A DNA stretch of 64,000 nt from Sphingorhabdus sp. 109 (lineage in GTDB: Bacteria; Pseudomonadota; Alphaproteobacteria; Sphingomonadales; Sphingomonadaceae): contig NZ_LR732707.1 of the NCBI RefSeq assembly GCF_902506555.1, positions 2,813,290-2,877,289 of the forward strand, in the 5' to 3' direction. The notes under the pieces are model-generated. The model was not told the DNA's origin and made no database searches. It saw only the letters and a program-made list of their open reading frames with translations. The position numbers were made by a program, and so were the translations under genes. Below, one piece after another: positions 1 through 8,704 of this stretch. Numbering within the stretch: position 1 is the stretch's first letter; every line of letters begins with the position of its first letter.

Positions 1-1113
1 CCCCTCTTCAAGGAACGCGGGATCAACGCCGCGCTCGAAGCGTTGCCGGGCATCGCTGGTCAGCATCAGCTTCTGGCCGGTGCGGGCGATATGGGCGGGA
101 TCGAAATAGGCGCATTCGATCAGTACATCGGTGGTGTTCCCGTCGGTGCCATTGGCCGCGCCGCCCATGATGCCGCCAATGCCATGCGCGCCCGCCTGGT
201 CGGCGATCACGGTCATGGTCTCGTCGAGAATATATTCCTTGTCGTTGAGCGCGACCAGCTTTTCACCGTCCTGCGCCTTGCGCGCAACCAGTCCGCCGTT
301 GAGCTTGGCAACGTCATAGACGTGCAGCGGGCGGCCCTGGTCGAGCGTGACATAATTGGTGATATCGACCAGCGCCGAAATCGGTTTCTGGCCGGCAGAC
401 TTCAGCCGGGCCTGCATCCAGTCCGGAGACGCGCCATTGGTCACGCCGCTGACGGTGCAACCGTAAAAGGCGGGACAACCTTCCGGATCGTCAATCGCGA
501 TATCGGGACCTGCGCCATTGCGGGCGATGTTGGCGATGTCCATCGGCTTGAGCGCGCCGAGGCCGGCTGCAGCGAGATCGCGCGCTATGCCGCGCACGCC
601 CATGCAGTCTTGGCGATTGGGCGTGATGGAGACATCGATCACCGGATCGTCCAGCTGTGCATAGTCGGCATAGCTTGTGCCAACCGGCGCATCAGACGGC
701 AGTTCGATAATGCCGTCATGATCCTCGCCCAGTTCCAGCTCGCGCGCGCTGCACATCATGCCAAAGCTCTCGACATCCCGTATTTTCGCGGGTTTCAAGG
801 TAAAATCGCTACCCGGAATATAGCTGCCGGGAGGGCCGAAGACACCGACCATATCCTTGCGCGCATTCGGCGCGCCGCAGACGACTTGCCAAGGCTCGTC
901 GCTACCGTCGTCCACCTTCAGCAATTGCAGCTTGTCGGCATTGGGATGGGGTCCGGCTTCGATAACCTTGGCGACACGGAACGGGCGCAGGGCATCGGCA
1001 GGGTTTTCAACGCCTTCCAGTTCCAGGCCGATTGCGGTCAGCTTGTCGGTGATCTCAGTGAGGCTTGCATCCGTTTCGAGATGGGCCTTGAGCCAGCTTA
1101 GGGAAAATTTCAT
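1..1113 (-). CDS. pheT: Phenylalanyl-tRNA synthetase beta subunit, N-terminal part (cut by window edge)
   Basis: Beta subunit of the cytoplasmic alpha2beta2 enzyme that charges tRNA-Phe; the beta chain carries the tRNA-binding and editing domains. The 371 visible codons begin [12 protein letters not shown] and contain the EMAPII-like tRNA-binding domain (about residues 39-150, with [14 protein letters not shown]) followed by the B3/B4 editing domain, ending near [13 protein letters not shown]. The catalytic-like C-terminal half lies beyond base 1. The ATG overlaps the pheS stop in an ATGA, so the two are translationally coupled, as is usual. The reading frame is open to the window edge. Identification is secure. 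Confidence 0.97.
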   Translation of the reverse strand, partial: MKFSLSWLKAHLETDASLTEITDKLTAIGLELEGVENPADALRPFRVAKVIEAGPHPNADKLQLLKVDDGSDEPWQVVCGAPNARKDMVGVFGPPGSYIPGSDFTLKPAKIRDVESFGMMCSARELELGEDHDGIIELPSDAPVGTSYADYAQLDDPVIDVSITPNRQDCMGVRGIARDLAAAGLGALKPMDIANIARNGAGPDIAIDDPEGCPAFYGCTVSGVTNGASPDWMQARLKSAGQKPISALVDITNYVTLDQGRPLHVYDVAKLNGGLVARKAQDGEKLVALNDKEYILDETMTVIADQAGAHGIGGIMGGAANGTDGNTTDVLIECAYFDPAHIARTGQKLMLTSDARQRFERGVDPAFLEEG

Positions 1114-2228
1114 GCGCCGACTCCTCCGCTCAGCGTGGGGACGTCGAGCGCGTCAAAGCCGTAATGGTCGGCCCAGCGCAGATCGCCGTCGAAGAAAGCG
1201 CGCAAATCGTCCATGCCATATTTCAGCATCGCCAGCCGGTCGATACCGCAACCAAAGGCAAAACCCTGCCAGACATCTGGATCGAGTCCGCAATTGCGGA
1301 TGACATTGGGATGGACCATGCCGCTACCGAGTATCTCCATCCAACCGCCATTTTCACCGCGCGGGTCGCCACCGATTATGCGCCGGCCCCCTTCGACCGA
1401 GAAGCCGACATCGACTTCGGCGCTGGGTTCGGTGAACGGAAAGTAGCTCGGGCGCAGGCGTAATTCGATATCATCGCGCTCGAAGAAAGCGCGGACGAAG
1501 GTTTCCAGCGTCCATTTCAGATGGCCCATGTGAATGCCCTTGTCGATCACCAGCCCTTCGACCTGATGGAACATCGGCGTATGCGTGGCATCGCTGTCGC
1601 TGCGATAGGTGCGGCCGGGAGCGATGAGGTAAATCGGTTCACCCGCTCCGTCGGTCTTCTTCGCAACATCCATCATCGTGCGGATCTGCACTGGCGATGT
1701 ATGGGTACGCAGCAATTTGGGCATGCCGCTGTCATCCGTCTGCGGGAAATAGAATGTGTCGTGCATCGCCCGGGCCGGATGGGTTTCTGGAATGTTGAGC
1801 GCGGTGAAATTATGCCAGTCGTCCTCGATCTCCGGCCCAGTGGCGACGGAAAAGCCTAGATCGGCGAAAATTTCGGCCAGTTCATCCATCACTTGAGAGA
1901 CCGGATGGATGCTGCCTTTCGGGGCGGCTGGCGGGGGCAATGTCAGATCAAGTGTCTCGGTGGCAAGCTTCGCGTCCAGCGCCGCGGCTTCCATCGCCTC
2001 CTTGCGGGCAGCCAGCGCATCGGCAACCGCCTGCCGCGCGCCGTTGATCTTCGGGCCCTGTTCCTGCCGTTCTTCCGGCGTCATCTTGCCCAGGGTTTTC
2101 AACAGCAGCGAAATCTCGCCCTTCTTGCCGAGCGCGGCCACGCGGATTGCTTCCAGCGATTCGCCATCGGCCGCCGCGCCAATTTGCTCCAGATATTTGT
2201 CCCTGACCGCTTCGATGTCGCTCATCAT
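1110..2228 (-). CDS. pheS: Phenylalanyl-tRNA synthetase alpha subunit
   Basis: Catalytic alpha subunit of PheRS (class II aminoacyl-tRNA synthetase), which forms Phe-tRNA-Phe. At 372 residues it is of usual length. It has an N-terminal coiled-coil arm (about residues 1-90), then the class II core with motif 2 around [20 protein letters not shown] (about residue 206 on) and motif 3 around [14 protein letters not shown] (about residue 323 on). Two consecutive ATG codons open the frame (2228 and 2225) and either could be used. Its stop overlaps the pheT start by 4 nt. An intrinsic terminator separates it from rplT upstream, so pheST probably has its own promoter or relies on read-through. Confidence 0.97.
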   Translation of the reverse strand: MMSDIEAVRDKYLEQIGAAADGESLEAIRVAALGKKGEISLLLKTLGKMTPEERQEQGPKINGARQAVADALAARKEAMEAAALDAKLATETLDLTLPPPAAPKGSIHPVSQVMDELAEIFADLGFSVATGPEIEDDWHNFTALNIPETHPARAMHDTFYFPQTDDSGMPKLLRTHTSPVQIRTMMDVAKKTDGAGEPIYLIAPGRTYRSDSDATHTPMFHQVEGLVIDKGIHMGHLKWTLETFVRAFFERDDIELRLRPSYFPFTEPSAEVDVGFSVEGGRRIIGGDPRGENGGWMEILGSGMVHPNVIRNCGLDPDVWQGFAFGCGIDRLAMLKYGMDDLRAFFDGDLRWADHYGFDALDVPTLSGGVGA

Positions 2229-2280
2229 ATTGTCCCGTTCTTGCTCGTTGCCCGTCTAGCAAGCCTCACGAAAAACCCAA

Positions 2281-2314
2281 TAAAAAAGCGCCGCGAGATT
2301 GCTCTCCGGCGCTT
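2281..2314 (-). terminator. Rho-independent terminator after rplT
   Basis: Read on the minus strand, an 8-bp perfect stem (AAGCGCCG / CGGCGCTT, at 2307-2314 and 2286-2293) with a 13-nt loop runs straight into a T-rich tract. It lies about 20 bases past the rplT stop and before pheS. This is the standard end of the rpmI-rplT transcript and could also act as an attenuator in front of pheST. Confidence 0.85.
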
Positions 2315-2334
2315 CTTTGAAATTATGAAAATGC

Positions 2335-2697
2335 TTAGGCTTTGGCCAGAGCATCCTGCGCCTGTTTGATGATGCCGCCAAAGACTGCCGGTTCATTCAT
2401 CGCCAGGTCGGCCATCACTTTGCGGTCGAGTTCAATGCCGGCCAGTTTGGTGCCGTGGATGAACGTGCCGTAGGTCATGCCTTCGGCGCGAACCGCAGCG
2501 TTGATACGCTGGATCCAGAGCGCGCGGAAAGCCCGCTTCTTAACTTTACGATCGCGATAGGCATATTGGCCGGCTTTTTCGACAGCCTGCCGCGCGACGC
2601 GGATGGTGTTCTTGCGGCGGCCATAATAGCCCTTCGCCTGAACCAATAATCTTTTATGTTTTGTACGAGTGGTCGTACCCCGTTTTACACGTGCCAT
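2335..2697 (-). CDS. rplT: 50S ribosomal protein L20
   Basis: Large-subunit ribosomal protein that binds 23S rRNA early in assembly. The 120-residue product starts [18 protein letters not shown] and keeps the L20 core [24 protein letters not shown] and the [21 protein letters not shown] segment. It follows rpmI with a 39-nt gap and ends just before a rho-independent terminator. infC, which often precedes rpmI-rplT, is not in the window. Confidence 0.98.
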   Translation of the reverse strand: MARVKRGTTTRTKHKRLLVQAKGYYGRRKNTIRVARQAVEKAGQYAYRDRKVKKRAFRALWIQRINAAVRAEGMTYGTFIHGTKLAGIELDRKVMADLAMNEPAVFGGIIKQAQDALAKA

Positions 2698-2736
2698 ATT
2701 CTATATCCTGTAAGTTTGAATGTCGCTGCGGCGGGA

Positions 2737-2940
2737 TTAACCCAGACCGTATGGCGCCCATTTCTTGACTGTCCGGGCATCCGCATCACACAATTTCTTG
2801 GTGCCGCGCTGCTGACGGATATATTTGCTGTTATGGCTCATCAAACGGTGGCGTTTGCCGGCGACGCCGTGCTTTACCTTGCCGTTCGCAGTGATCTTGA
2901 AGCGTTTCTTCACACCACTTTTGGTCTTCAACTTGGGCAT
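2737..2940 (-). CDS. rpmI: 50S ribosomal protein L35
   Basis: Small basic large-subunit ribosomal protein of 67 residues, starting [20 protein letters not shown], the L35 signature, with the conserved [20 protein letters not shown] segment. A good ribosome-binding site (GAGGAGACC) sits directly upstream of the ATG on the minus strand. It is first in the rpmI-rplT pair. The 129 bases upstream, before hisN, presumably hold the promoter. Confidence 0.97.
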   Translation of the reverse strand: MPKLKTKSGVKKRFKITANGKVKHGVAGKRHRLMSHNSKYIRQQRGTKKLCDADARTVKKWAPYGLG

Positions 2941-3069
2941 TTTGGTCTCCTCTAGATGGTACCGTTACGGACACTTGTGGCAGCCCAACACTGGCCAGAG
3001 CGTCACTTCGGAAGGGCGTCTTTAGCGGGATTCGGCAGGAATGCAAGGGATATCAAGAGAGAAAATCCC

Positions 3070-3849
3070 TCAATGATGGCAAGCAATAGCCTCCAGCACA
3101 TCATCCACCCGCGCGTGATCACCGATCGCCAGTACATGGCCGTCTGATTCAGCGTGCAATGGTTCGCCGTTCCAGTCGCACATCATCCCGCCGGCGCCAT
3201 CGATAATCGGGGCGAGGGCGGCGAAATCATGGAGCAGCAGGCCCGCTTCGCAGACGACATCGACATGGCCGCTGGCGACCAGGCCGTAATTGTAGCAATC
3301 GCCGCCATAGATAATCTTGCGCGGCGCAACTTTGCCGGCCAGTCCCATGAAATGATCGGCGTCATGCTCGTCGAAAAGGTGGGGAGAGGTGGTGGCGAGA
3401 ACGGCGTCCTTGAGTTCCCGGCAGCGCGCCGATCTGGCCGGCTGGCCGTTGAACAATGTCTCGCGGCCGACGACGCCGACCCACCGTTCTCGTGAAATCG
3501 GCTGGTCGATTATCCCGATCAGTGGAAAGCCCTCCTGCATCAGTGCGATCAGGGTGCCGAATATCGGCCGCCCCGCGATGAAACTGGTGGTGCCGTCAAT
3601 CGGATCGAGCACCCATTGTCGCGATGCGCCTTCATTGCGCGTGCCATATTCCTCGCCGATAATGCCGTCATCCGGCCGTTCCGCTTCGATGATCGCCCGC
3701 ATGGCGGCTTCTGCCGCGCGATCTGCTTCGGTAACAAAGGTCGAGTCGCTTTTTGCTTCCTGGTCAAATTTGGCGCGGAAGAACGGACGGATAGCTTCGC
3801 CCGCAGCTTCTGCAAGTTTTTGCGCAAGTTCGATATCTTTGGGTGTCAT
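3070..3849 (-). CDS. hisN: Inositol-monophosphatase-family histidinol-phosphatase
   Basis: Predicted Mg2+-dependent phosphatase of the inositol monophosphatase superfamily, of the HisN type that removes phosphate from L-histidinol phosphate. The 259-residue product has the metal-binding EE pair (66-67), the hallmark DPIDGTTSF (82-90) and a C-terminal LLHDFAALAP that replaces the usual WDxAA. An upstream extension of the frame to 4110 would run through the neighbouring DUF2269 gene, so the ATG at 3849 (MTPKDIEL) was chosen. Substrate is inferred from similarity; a general inositol or sugar phosphatase role is the alternative. Confidence 0.85.
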   Translation of the reverse strand: MTPKDIELAQKLAEAAGEAIRPFFRAKFDQEAKSDSTFVTEADRAAEAAMRAIIEAERPDDGIIGEEYGTRNEGASRQWVLDPIDGTTSFIAGRPIFGTLIALMQEGFPLIGIIDQPISRERWVGVVGRETLFNGQPARSARCRELKDAVLATTSPHLFDEHDADHFMGLAGKVAPRKIIYGGDCYNYGLVASGHVDVVCEAGLLLHDFAALAPIIDGAGGMMCDWNGEPLHAESDGHVLAIGDHARVDDVLEAIACHH

Positions 3850-3863
3850 AACTTGTCCTATCG

Positions 3864-4337
3864 TCAAAAAACTGATTTGGCGAGCATCAGCCAGACAATC
3901 AGCAAAATTGCTGCAAAGGCGGGAATGCCAAGCGCGAACCAGACCCTGTAGAGCCGGTAATATTCCGGTGGCAAGGCAGAGTGCGTCTCGCAGGACTGCC
4001 GTGCCAGGTTTCGCAGACGCAACTGGATCCAGACGACAGGAAGCCAGCACAGCCCGATGAAAATATACAGTGCCAACGACCAGATTATCCAGGGTGTCAT
4101 AATCGGCCATCCGGTCAGAGCGGCCAGCCAGAATCCGGTGATCGGTTGAACGATCACCGCCAGAGCGGTGAACAGGAAATCTGCAACAACCACGGTATGG
4201 GCAACATGGGCAATAAGTTTTGGATCATCGGTGCGATGGGCCATCAGCATGAAAAACGCAATTCCCGCGCCGGTACCAATCAATATCGTTGCACCGATTA
4301 TATGCAGCCACTGGGCGAAGAGCAGCAAGTTGCTCAT
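3864..4337 (-). CDS. DUF2269-family integral membrane protein
   Basis: A 157-residue protein with about four membrane segments, starting MSNLLLFAQWLHIIGATILIG. The QWLHIIGATILIGTG opening and the later ITGFWLAALTGWP and WLPVVWIQLRLRNLA are typical of the DUF2269 family, whose function is unknown. It overlaps the stop of the upstream SDR-DoxX gene by 4 nt, so the two are translated together, and lies 14 nt before hisN. The pairing with an SDR-DoxX protein suggests a shared membrane redox or envelope role, which is inference only. Confidence 0.75.
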   Translation of the reverse strand: MSNLLLFAQWLHIIGATILIGTGAGIAFFMLMAHRTDDPKLIAHVAHTVVVADFLFTALAVIVQPITGFWLAALTGWPIMTPWIIWSLALYIFIGLCWLPVVWIQLRLRNLARQSCETHSALPPEYYRLYRVWFALGIPAFAAILLIVWLMLAKSVF

Positions 4338-5647
4338 CTTTTATCCAGCGCGATCAGGCAAGTCATGGATAACCCAACGCACGCGAGGGCCTTGATCAGC
4401 GGCGCCAACGGGTCAAGCCAAAGCAGTGGTGTCAAAATCGTGCCACCGGCCAGATAGGCGAGCGAGATTGCAATGGTGCCGACCAATGCTGCCCGCACCG
4501 TTTTGCGAAAAAGCAGCCCGGCACCCAGGATCAGATCTGCGACGGCTCCGCCGTAGACCATGATCAACGCGATATTGGACGAAAGATATGAGCCATCCAG
4601 CAGCGCAGCGGCTTCGTCAGCCTTCCAGATTCCCAGCAGGCCCGAACCCAGCCAGAGGAGAGCGAGCATTGCCAGAAATAGTGGCAGTCCGAGCATCAAT
4701 TGCGCATGGATGCGGTCCTGCTTTCCTGCCGGGAAGCCCTCCAGAACCTGTCCCAGCGCAATGGCTGGCCGTCCGAGGATGATCGCCGTCTGCTCAGACT
4801 GGCCCTGCACTCCGTTGATGAGGGATCGGATTGCGTTGCTACGCATCGGAGACCGCCAGCCGAGCCAGCCAAGCGCGTCGGACATCATGGCGGCGATTTT
4901 CGTTAGAAGGCGCCCGACGGGAAGCTTCCGGCCGACGGCGCCAAATCCGAGCCATTCCCGGTGCAGTGCAATGATCTGATCGACGGGCCGGGATTCGGTT
5001 TCCACGAGATCGTAGGAACCGGCCAGCGCAACAGGCCGGGCGATAGCATTCACGGTCGCTTCCACTACGTCGGCAAGTGCGATGCACTGGATTTTGCCGA
5101 AGCCGGTCAATCGCGGTGCGAAAAGGGGAAGGGCGGCAATCATGCGGATCAGTTCGGTGCCGCCATAACTGTTTCTACCGATCACCAAGCCCGGCCGCAG
5201 AATTGTTGCCGTGAGCGCCGAATTGTGGAGCTGTTGATCGGCACGGGCCTTGCTCGTCATGAAATCATGTGCGGCATCATTTGACGCGCCGCAGGCCGAT
5301 ATCTGGATAAATTGAGAGATATCCGAAATCTCGCATGCTTTGATCAGTGCGAAGATGGCGTCGGCCTGAGTGATATTGACATCGTTCCCCGGGCTGGACT
5401 GCAAAACTCCACTCGCATTGATGACGACATCGACTTCGTGCAGCAGAGGCAACCAGCTTTGGGGGTCACAATATTGGCGAAGATCGCCTTTACACCATTG
5501 GATATCCGGGAGAATGGCCCGGCCATAGGAAAGATTGCGACCGAAGCCGGTGACTCGATGTCCGGCAAATGAAAGCTCCTTGGCAATGGCGCTGCCAATG
5601 AAACCATATGCCCCCAGAACCAATATCGACTTTGGATTCCGATCCAA
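4334..5647 (-). CDS. SDR/NAD-dependent epimerase-like protein fused to a DoxX-like membrane domain
   Basis: A 437-residue two-part protein. Residues about 1-290 form an atypical SDR/NmrA-like Rossmann domain with the nucleotide motif LGAYGFIGSAIAKEL near residues 11-25. Residues about 305-435 form four hydrophobic helices resembling the DoxX-like family. No clear YxxxK catalytic pair is visible, so the N-terminal half may sense or bind NAD(P)H rather than act as a classic dehydrogenase. It is coupled to the downstream DUF2269 gene (4-nt overlap). Substrate is unknown. Confidence 0.75.
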   Translation of the reverse strand: MDRNPKSILVLGAYGFIGSAIAKELSFAGHRVTGFGRNLSYGRAILPDIQWCKGDLRQYCDPQSWLPLLHEVDVVINASGVLQSSPGNDVNITQADAIFALIKACEISDISQFIQISACGASNDAAHDFMTSKARADQQLHNSALTATILRPGLVIGRNSYGGTELIRMIAALPLFAPRLTGFGKIQCIALADVVEATVNAIARPVALAGSYDLVETESRPVDQIIALHREWLGFGAVGRKLPVGRLLTKIAAMMSDALGWLGWRSPMRSNAIRSLINGVQGQSEQTAIILGRPAIALGQVLEGFPAGKQDRIHAQLMLGLPLFLAMLALLWLGSGLLGIWKADEAAALLDGSYLSSNIALIMVYGGAVADLILGAGLLFRKTVRAALVGTIAISLAYLAGGTILTPLLWLDPLAPLIKALACVGLSMTCLIALDKR

Positions 5648-5722
5648 CGGACGGTCAATCCAGTAGAATGGTCGCGGAACTTTCTACGACCGGATGATCT
5701 GGAAGTTGAAGAGAGCGAGAGG

Positions 5723-6130
5723 TCATGGCTGGTCCGTCTCGACAAGGGGTGGCCGCCAAGTCCACAGGTAGAGGATCAGGCCGGTGATGATGAACATCGC
5801 ACAGCCGGAGAGAACCCAGGCATTGGCATACCAATAGTCACCCCAGGTAAATTGGCCAGCCATGATCTTTTTCCAGCCGTTGAAATGCTGCATTCCGGCG
5901 ACAACCAGCCCAAGTAGTGCCAATGTTGATGCTATCCACCGGTTGAGCCAGTGCATGGGGTTGGCCAGTAAAAGCAGGCCAAGCAGTCCGATGACCGTCC
6001 TTTGTGCGCGGCAATAGGGGCAGATGTAAACCCAGTCGGCCCATTCGGTAAACCATGCGAATAGCGAGATAAATATCGCCAGCAATGCGATATGGATGCG
6101 ATATTTCAACAGAAGTTCAAAGCTGGGCAT
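5723..6130 (-). CDS. Short DsbB-like membrane protein with a single CxxC
   Basis: A 135-residue protein with four predicted membrane segments. After the first helix it has C37-P-Y-C40 followed four residues later by R44, matching the DsbB pattern CxxCxxxR, in which the Arg contacts quinone. DsbB proteins normally carry a second cysteine pair in the second periplasmic loop; here that region (about residues 80-105) has none, and the only other cysteine is C110 inside the last helix. It could be a reduced DsbB/BdbC relative or a redox protein with another partner. It stands alone between the SDR-DoxX gene and prs. Confidence 0.6.
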   Translation of the reverse strand: MPSFELLLKYRIHIALLAIFISLFAWFTEWADWVYICPYCRAQRTVIGLLGLLLLANPMHWLNRWIASTLALLGLVVAGMQHFNGWKKIMAGQFTWGDYWYANAWVLSGCAMFIITGLILYLWTWRPPLVETDQP

Positions 6131-6165
6131 TGTCCTCTCCCGAAATCGGAAAAATGCTCTCCCGA

Positions 6166-7101
6166 CTAGTCAAAAAGGCTGCTCACCGAGCTTTCGTCCG
6201 CAATTCGCTTGATCGCCTCTCCCAACAGAGGGGCGATCGGCAGGATGCGAATCCGGTTCGAATCGAGCGCGGATTGCGGCGCGCGGATGGTATCGGTGAT
6301 GATCAGCTTGCGCAGCGAGGAGTTGTTGACCCGTTCGACCGCCTTGCCGGAAAGAACGCCGTGCGTGATATAGGCCGCAACATCGGTCGCGCCTGCCGCG
6401 ATCAGGGCATCGGCGGCGTTGCAGAGAGTGCCGGCGCTGTCTGCAATATCGTCGATCATGACGCAGAAACGACCTTCCACATCACCGATTATATTCATCA
6501 CTTCGGACACGCCAGCCCGTTCGCGGCGCTTGTCGACGATGGCGAGAGGGGCGTTGTCGAGCCGTTTCGCCAGCGCCCTGGCGCGCACCACGCCGCCAAC
6601 GTCGGGGGAAACAACCATGATATCCTTGTCGGCGTGACGCGACTTGATGTCTTCGCTGATCACCGGGGCGCCGTAGAGATTGTCGGTCGGAATATCGAAA
6701 AAACCCTGGATCTGGCCGGCATGAAGGTCGACGGTCAGGACCCGGTCGGCACCGGCTTCGGTGATCAGATTGGCAACCAGCTTGGCCGAAATCGGCGTGC
6801 GGGGTCCCGGCTTCCGGTCCTGCCGCGCGTAGCCGAAATAGGGGATGACCGCGGTGATGCGCTTGGCTGACGCGCGGCGCAAGGCATCGATGCTGATCAG
6901 CAATTCCATCAGATTGTCATTGGCGGGATGGCTGGTCGACTGGACTACAAACACGTCCTCGCCCCGAACATTTTCATGAATTTCGATAAAGATTTCATCG
7001 TCGGCAAAGCGCTTGACGCTGGCGTCGGTGAGCGGAATATCCAGATATGCTGCAATTTCCGTTGCAAGGGGCAGATTGCTGTTGCCCGACATGAGTTTCA
7101 T
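6166..7101 (-). CDS. prs: Ribose-phosphate pyrophosphokinase
   Basis: Makes PRPP from ribose 5-phosphate and ATP, feeding purine, pyrimidine, histidine, tryptophan and NAD synthesis. The 311-residue class I enzyme shows the ATP-binding YARQDRK and the phosphate-binding [15 protein letters not shown]. The PRPP-binding loop appears as [11 protein letters not shown], a mild variant of the usual DDxxDTxGT. Length and motifs are as expected. It is followed 35 nt later by the DsbB-like gene. Confidence 0.97.
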   Translation of the reverse strand: MKLMSGNSNLPLATEIAAYLDIPLTDASVKRFADDEIFIEIHENVRGEDVFVVQSTSHPANDNLMELLISIDALRRASAKRITAVIPYFGYARQDRKPGPRTPISAKLVANLITEAGADRVLTVDLHAGQIQGFFDIPTDNLYGAPVISEDIKSRHADKDIMVVSPDVGGVVRARALAKRLDNAPLAIVDKRRERAGVSEVMNIIGDVEGRFCVMIDDIADSAGTLCNAADALIAAGATDVAAYITHGVLSGKAVERVNNSSLRKLIITDTIRAPQSALDSNRIRILPIAPLLGEAIKRIADESSVSSLFD

Positions 7102-7204
7102 AATTGTGTTCCCCGATCCAGCGGCCCGCCAGAATCTCCAACGGAACCTCGTGATGATTTTGCGACCCTGTTAAACAGGTGCTAGCTGAATCAAAAGAGG
7201 CTTT

Positions 7205-7969
7205 TCATTTAATCCATCCTATTTGTTTGAGAGCGGCCACCCGGTTGCGGGCAACCGGAATTTCCAGACTATTGGTGAGCAGCAACCGCCAGTTGCGATC
7301 CTGCCGCTTTGCCGACGCCACGGCTTCGGCCGCAACCCACCAGCTGCGGTGGACCTGATGGCCCTCGATGTGTTCCATCTCGCGAATTGCGTCGCCCAAT
7401 CGCATTAACAGCATCTCGCTGCGCTCTGTTGCGTGGACGCGGACATAATGGTCTTCTACGCCGAGCGCGAGTATCGTGTCGGGAAAGCCCTGCGGCAGCC
7501 GGTTGTACAGGGCTGGCAGTGGCAGGGTATGATCAGGCCCTTCTCCGTCACCCTGATCGCCGGTCGACCGATACTCTCGCGGAAACAAGTTTCGCATGAC
7601 CAGAGAAATGCCCAGGCCGATACCGATAACCTGAAGATAGAGCAGGGCAAAATCGTCACTGAACATCAGTCCCTGCCAGCGAAAACCGTTGATCATGAAA
7701 CCGATCATCATCGATAGCGGTAAGCCTGCGACGAGCAGTGCCATGGTCATGGCACCCCAGTAAGGAACAGTGGTCGCTTCGTGCAGCCAGATAGCGGCGA
7801 AGCTGATCGGCCGGAATATCAAATAACCAACGAGGATGAATATTACCCAATAGGCCAATCGTAGCGCAAACGGCATCGCATAAGTGCCGAAAGGACCGAG
7901 CAGGCCCATGATCAGGCCGATGCCGCTGATAACGAGCAACTCGATCGCCAGTTGTTTTTGCCAAGTCAT
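7205..7969 (-). CDS. Membrane-anchored LytTR-domain transcription regulator
   Basis: A 254-residue regulator with four membrane segments in the first 140 residues and a C-terminal LytTR DNA-binding domain (about 160-253) containing EDHYVRVH, the hallmark VHRSWWV and a final VARNRVAALKQIGWI. There is no receiver domain, so it probably senses a membrane or ligand signal directly. The longer frame to 8032 starts with TTG and lacks a better ribosome-binding site, so the ATG at 7969 (MTWQKQLA) was preferred. It is divergent from the DUF2306 gene with a 164-nt gap, which makes that gene a likely target. Confidence 0.82.
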   Translation of the reverse strand: MTWQKQLAIELLVISGIGLIMGLLGPFGTYAMPFALRLAYWVIFILVGYLIFRPISFAAIWLHEATTVPYWGAMTMALLVAGLPLSMMIGFMINGFRWQGLMFSDDFALLYLQVIGIGLGISLVMRNLFPREYRSTGDQGDGEGPDHTLPLPALYNRLPQGFPDTILALGVEDHYVRVHATERSEMLLMRLGDAIREMEHIEGHQVHRSWWVAAEAVASAKRQDRNWRLLLTNSLEIPVARNRVAALKQIGWIK

Positions 7970-8133
7970 GGTCACGAGGGTTTCTTTAGCTACCCGTTCG
8001 CGTTTCGCCAACGGGCAAGTTCCGGTTTTCAAGCCATTTCACGAAGAAATATGGCGGTAGCCGTATGGGCAATAGCGACAAGCAGATAAAAGGTCCATGT
8101 TCTTGAAATCAAACGATAACAAGGAATGCCTAT

Positions 8134-8664
8134 ATGTCAGATAACAGCAGCATCGCTAAAGGATATTCCGTACCGGGGATGATCATGATCGCTGGGGCAA
8201 CCATATTGCTCACGTTGCTGCTGATGGCATTGACCAATTTCGGATCCGGCAACGCCGCAGCGGCCGCCAGCGTCTCTGACAGGTTGACGCTGCCGGTCAT
8301 CCTGCATCTGGCCACTGTAATTCCGGCGCTGCCCCTAGGCGCCTACATTCTGCTCAGACGCAAGGGGGATCGTCTACACAAGATCCTGGGCCGGACGTGG
8401 GGTGGCTTGATGATGACAACTGCGATCACCAGCTTCTGGCTGGGCCGCAGCGATGGTTCGGGCTTGTTCGGAACACATCTCGGGTTCATCCATATATTTG
8501 CGGTGGTTACTCTGGTCTCGATTCCGCTCGGCGTCTGGCAGGCGCGGATCGGCAATATCAAGGAACATTATCGAGCCATGCAGGGGCCCTATATCGGCCT
8601 GATCATCGCGGGAATTTTTTCGTTCATTCCGGACCGCATTCTCGGCAATCTCGTTTTTGGATAA
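8134..8664 (+). CDS. DUF2306-family membrane protein
   Basis: A 176-residue integral membrane protein with four or five helices. It matches the DUF2306 layout: an HLATVIPALPLGAY helix, RRKGDRLHKILGRTW, then FIHIFAVVTLVSIPLG and a final KEHYRAMQGPYIGLIIAGIFSF. Conserved histidines at helix ends are typical of the family, whose function is unknown. It is transcribed away from the LytTR regulator and sits 40 nt before nadE. Confidence 0.75.
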   Translation: MSDNSSIAKGYSVPGMIMIAGATILLTLLLMALTNFGSGNAAAAASVSDRLTLPVILHLATVIPALPLGAYILLRRKGDRLHKILGRTWGGLMMTTAITSFWLGRSDGSGLFGTHLGFIHIFAVVTLVSIPLGVWQARIGNIKEHYRAMQGPYIGLIIAGIFSFIPDRILGNLVFG

Positions 8665-8704
8665 ATCATTTGCCGATCATGCCGCCCCTTTCTATCAGGG
8701 CCCG

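Noticed and set aside
43-1101. 352-codon plus-strand frame
   Set aside because: Lies antisense over pheT, which has clear homology in the other strand; the frame is a by-product of GC-rich codon usage.
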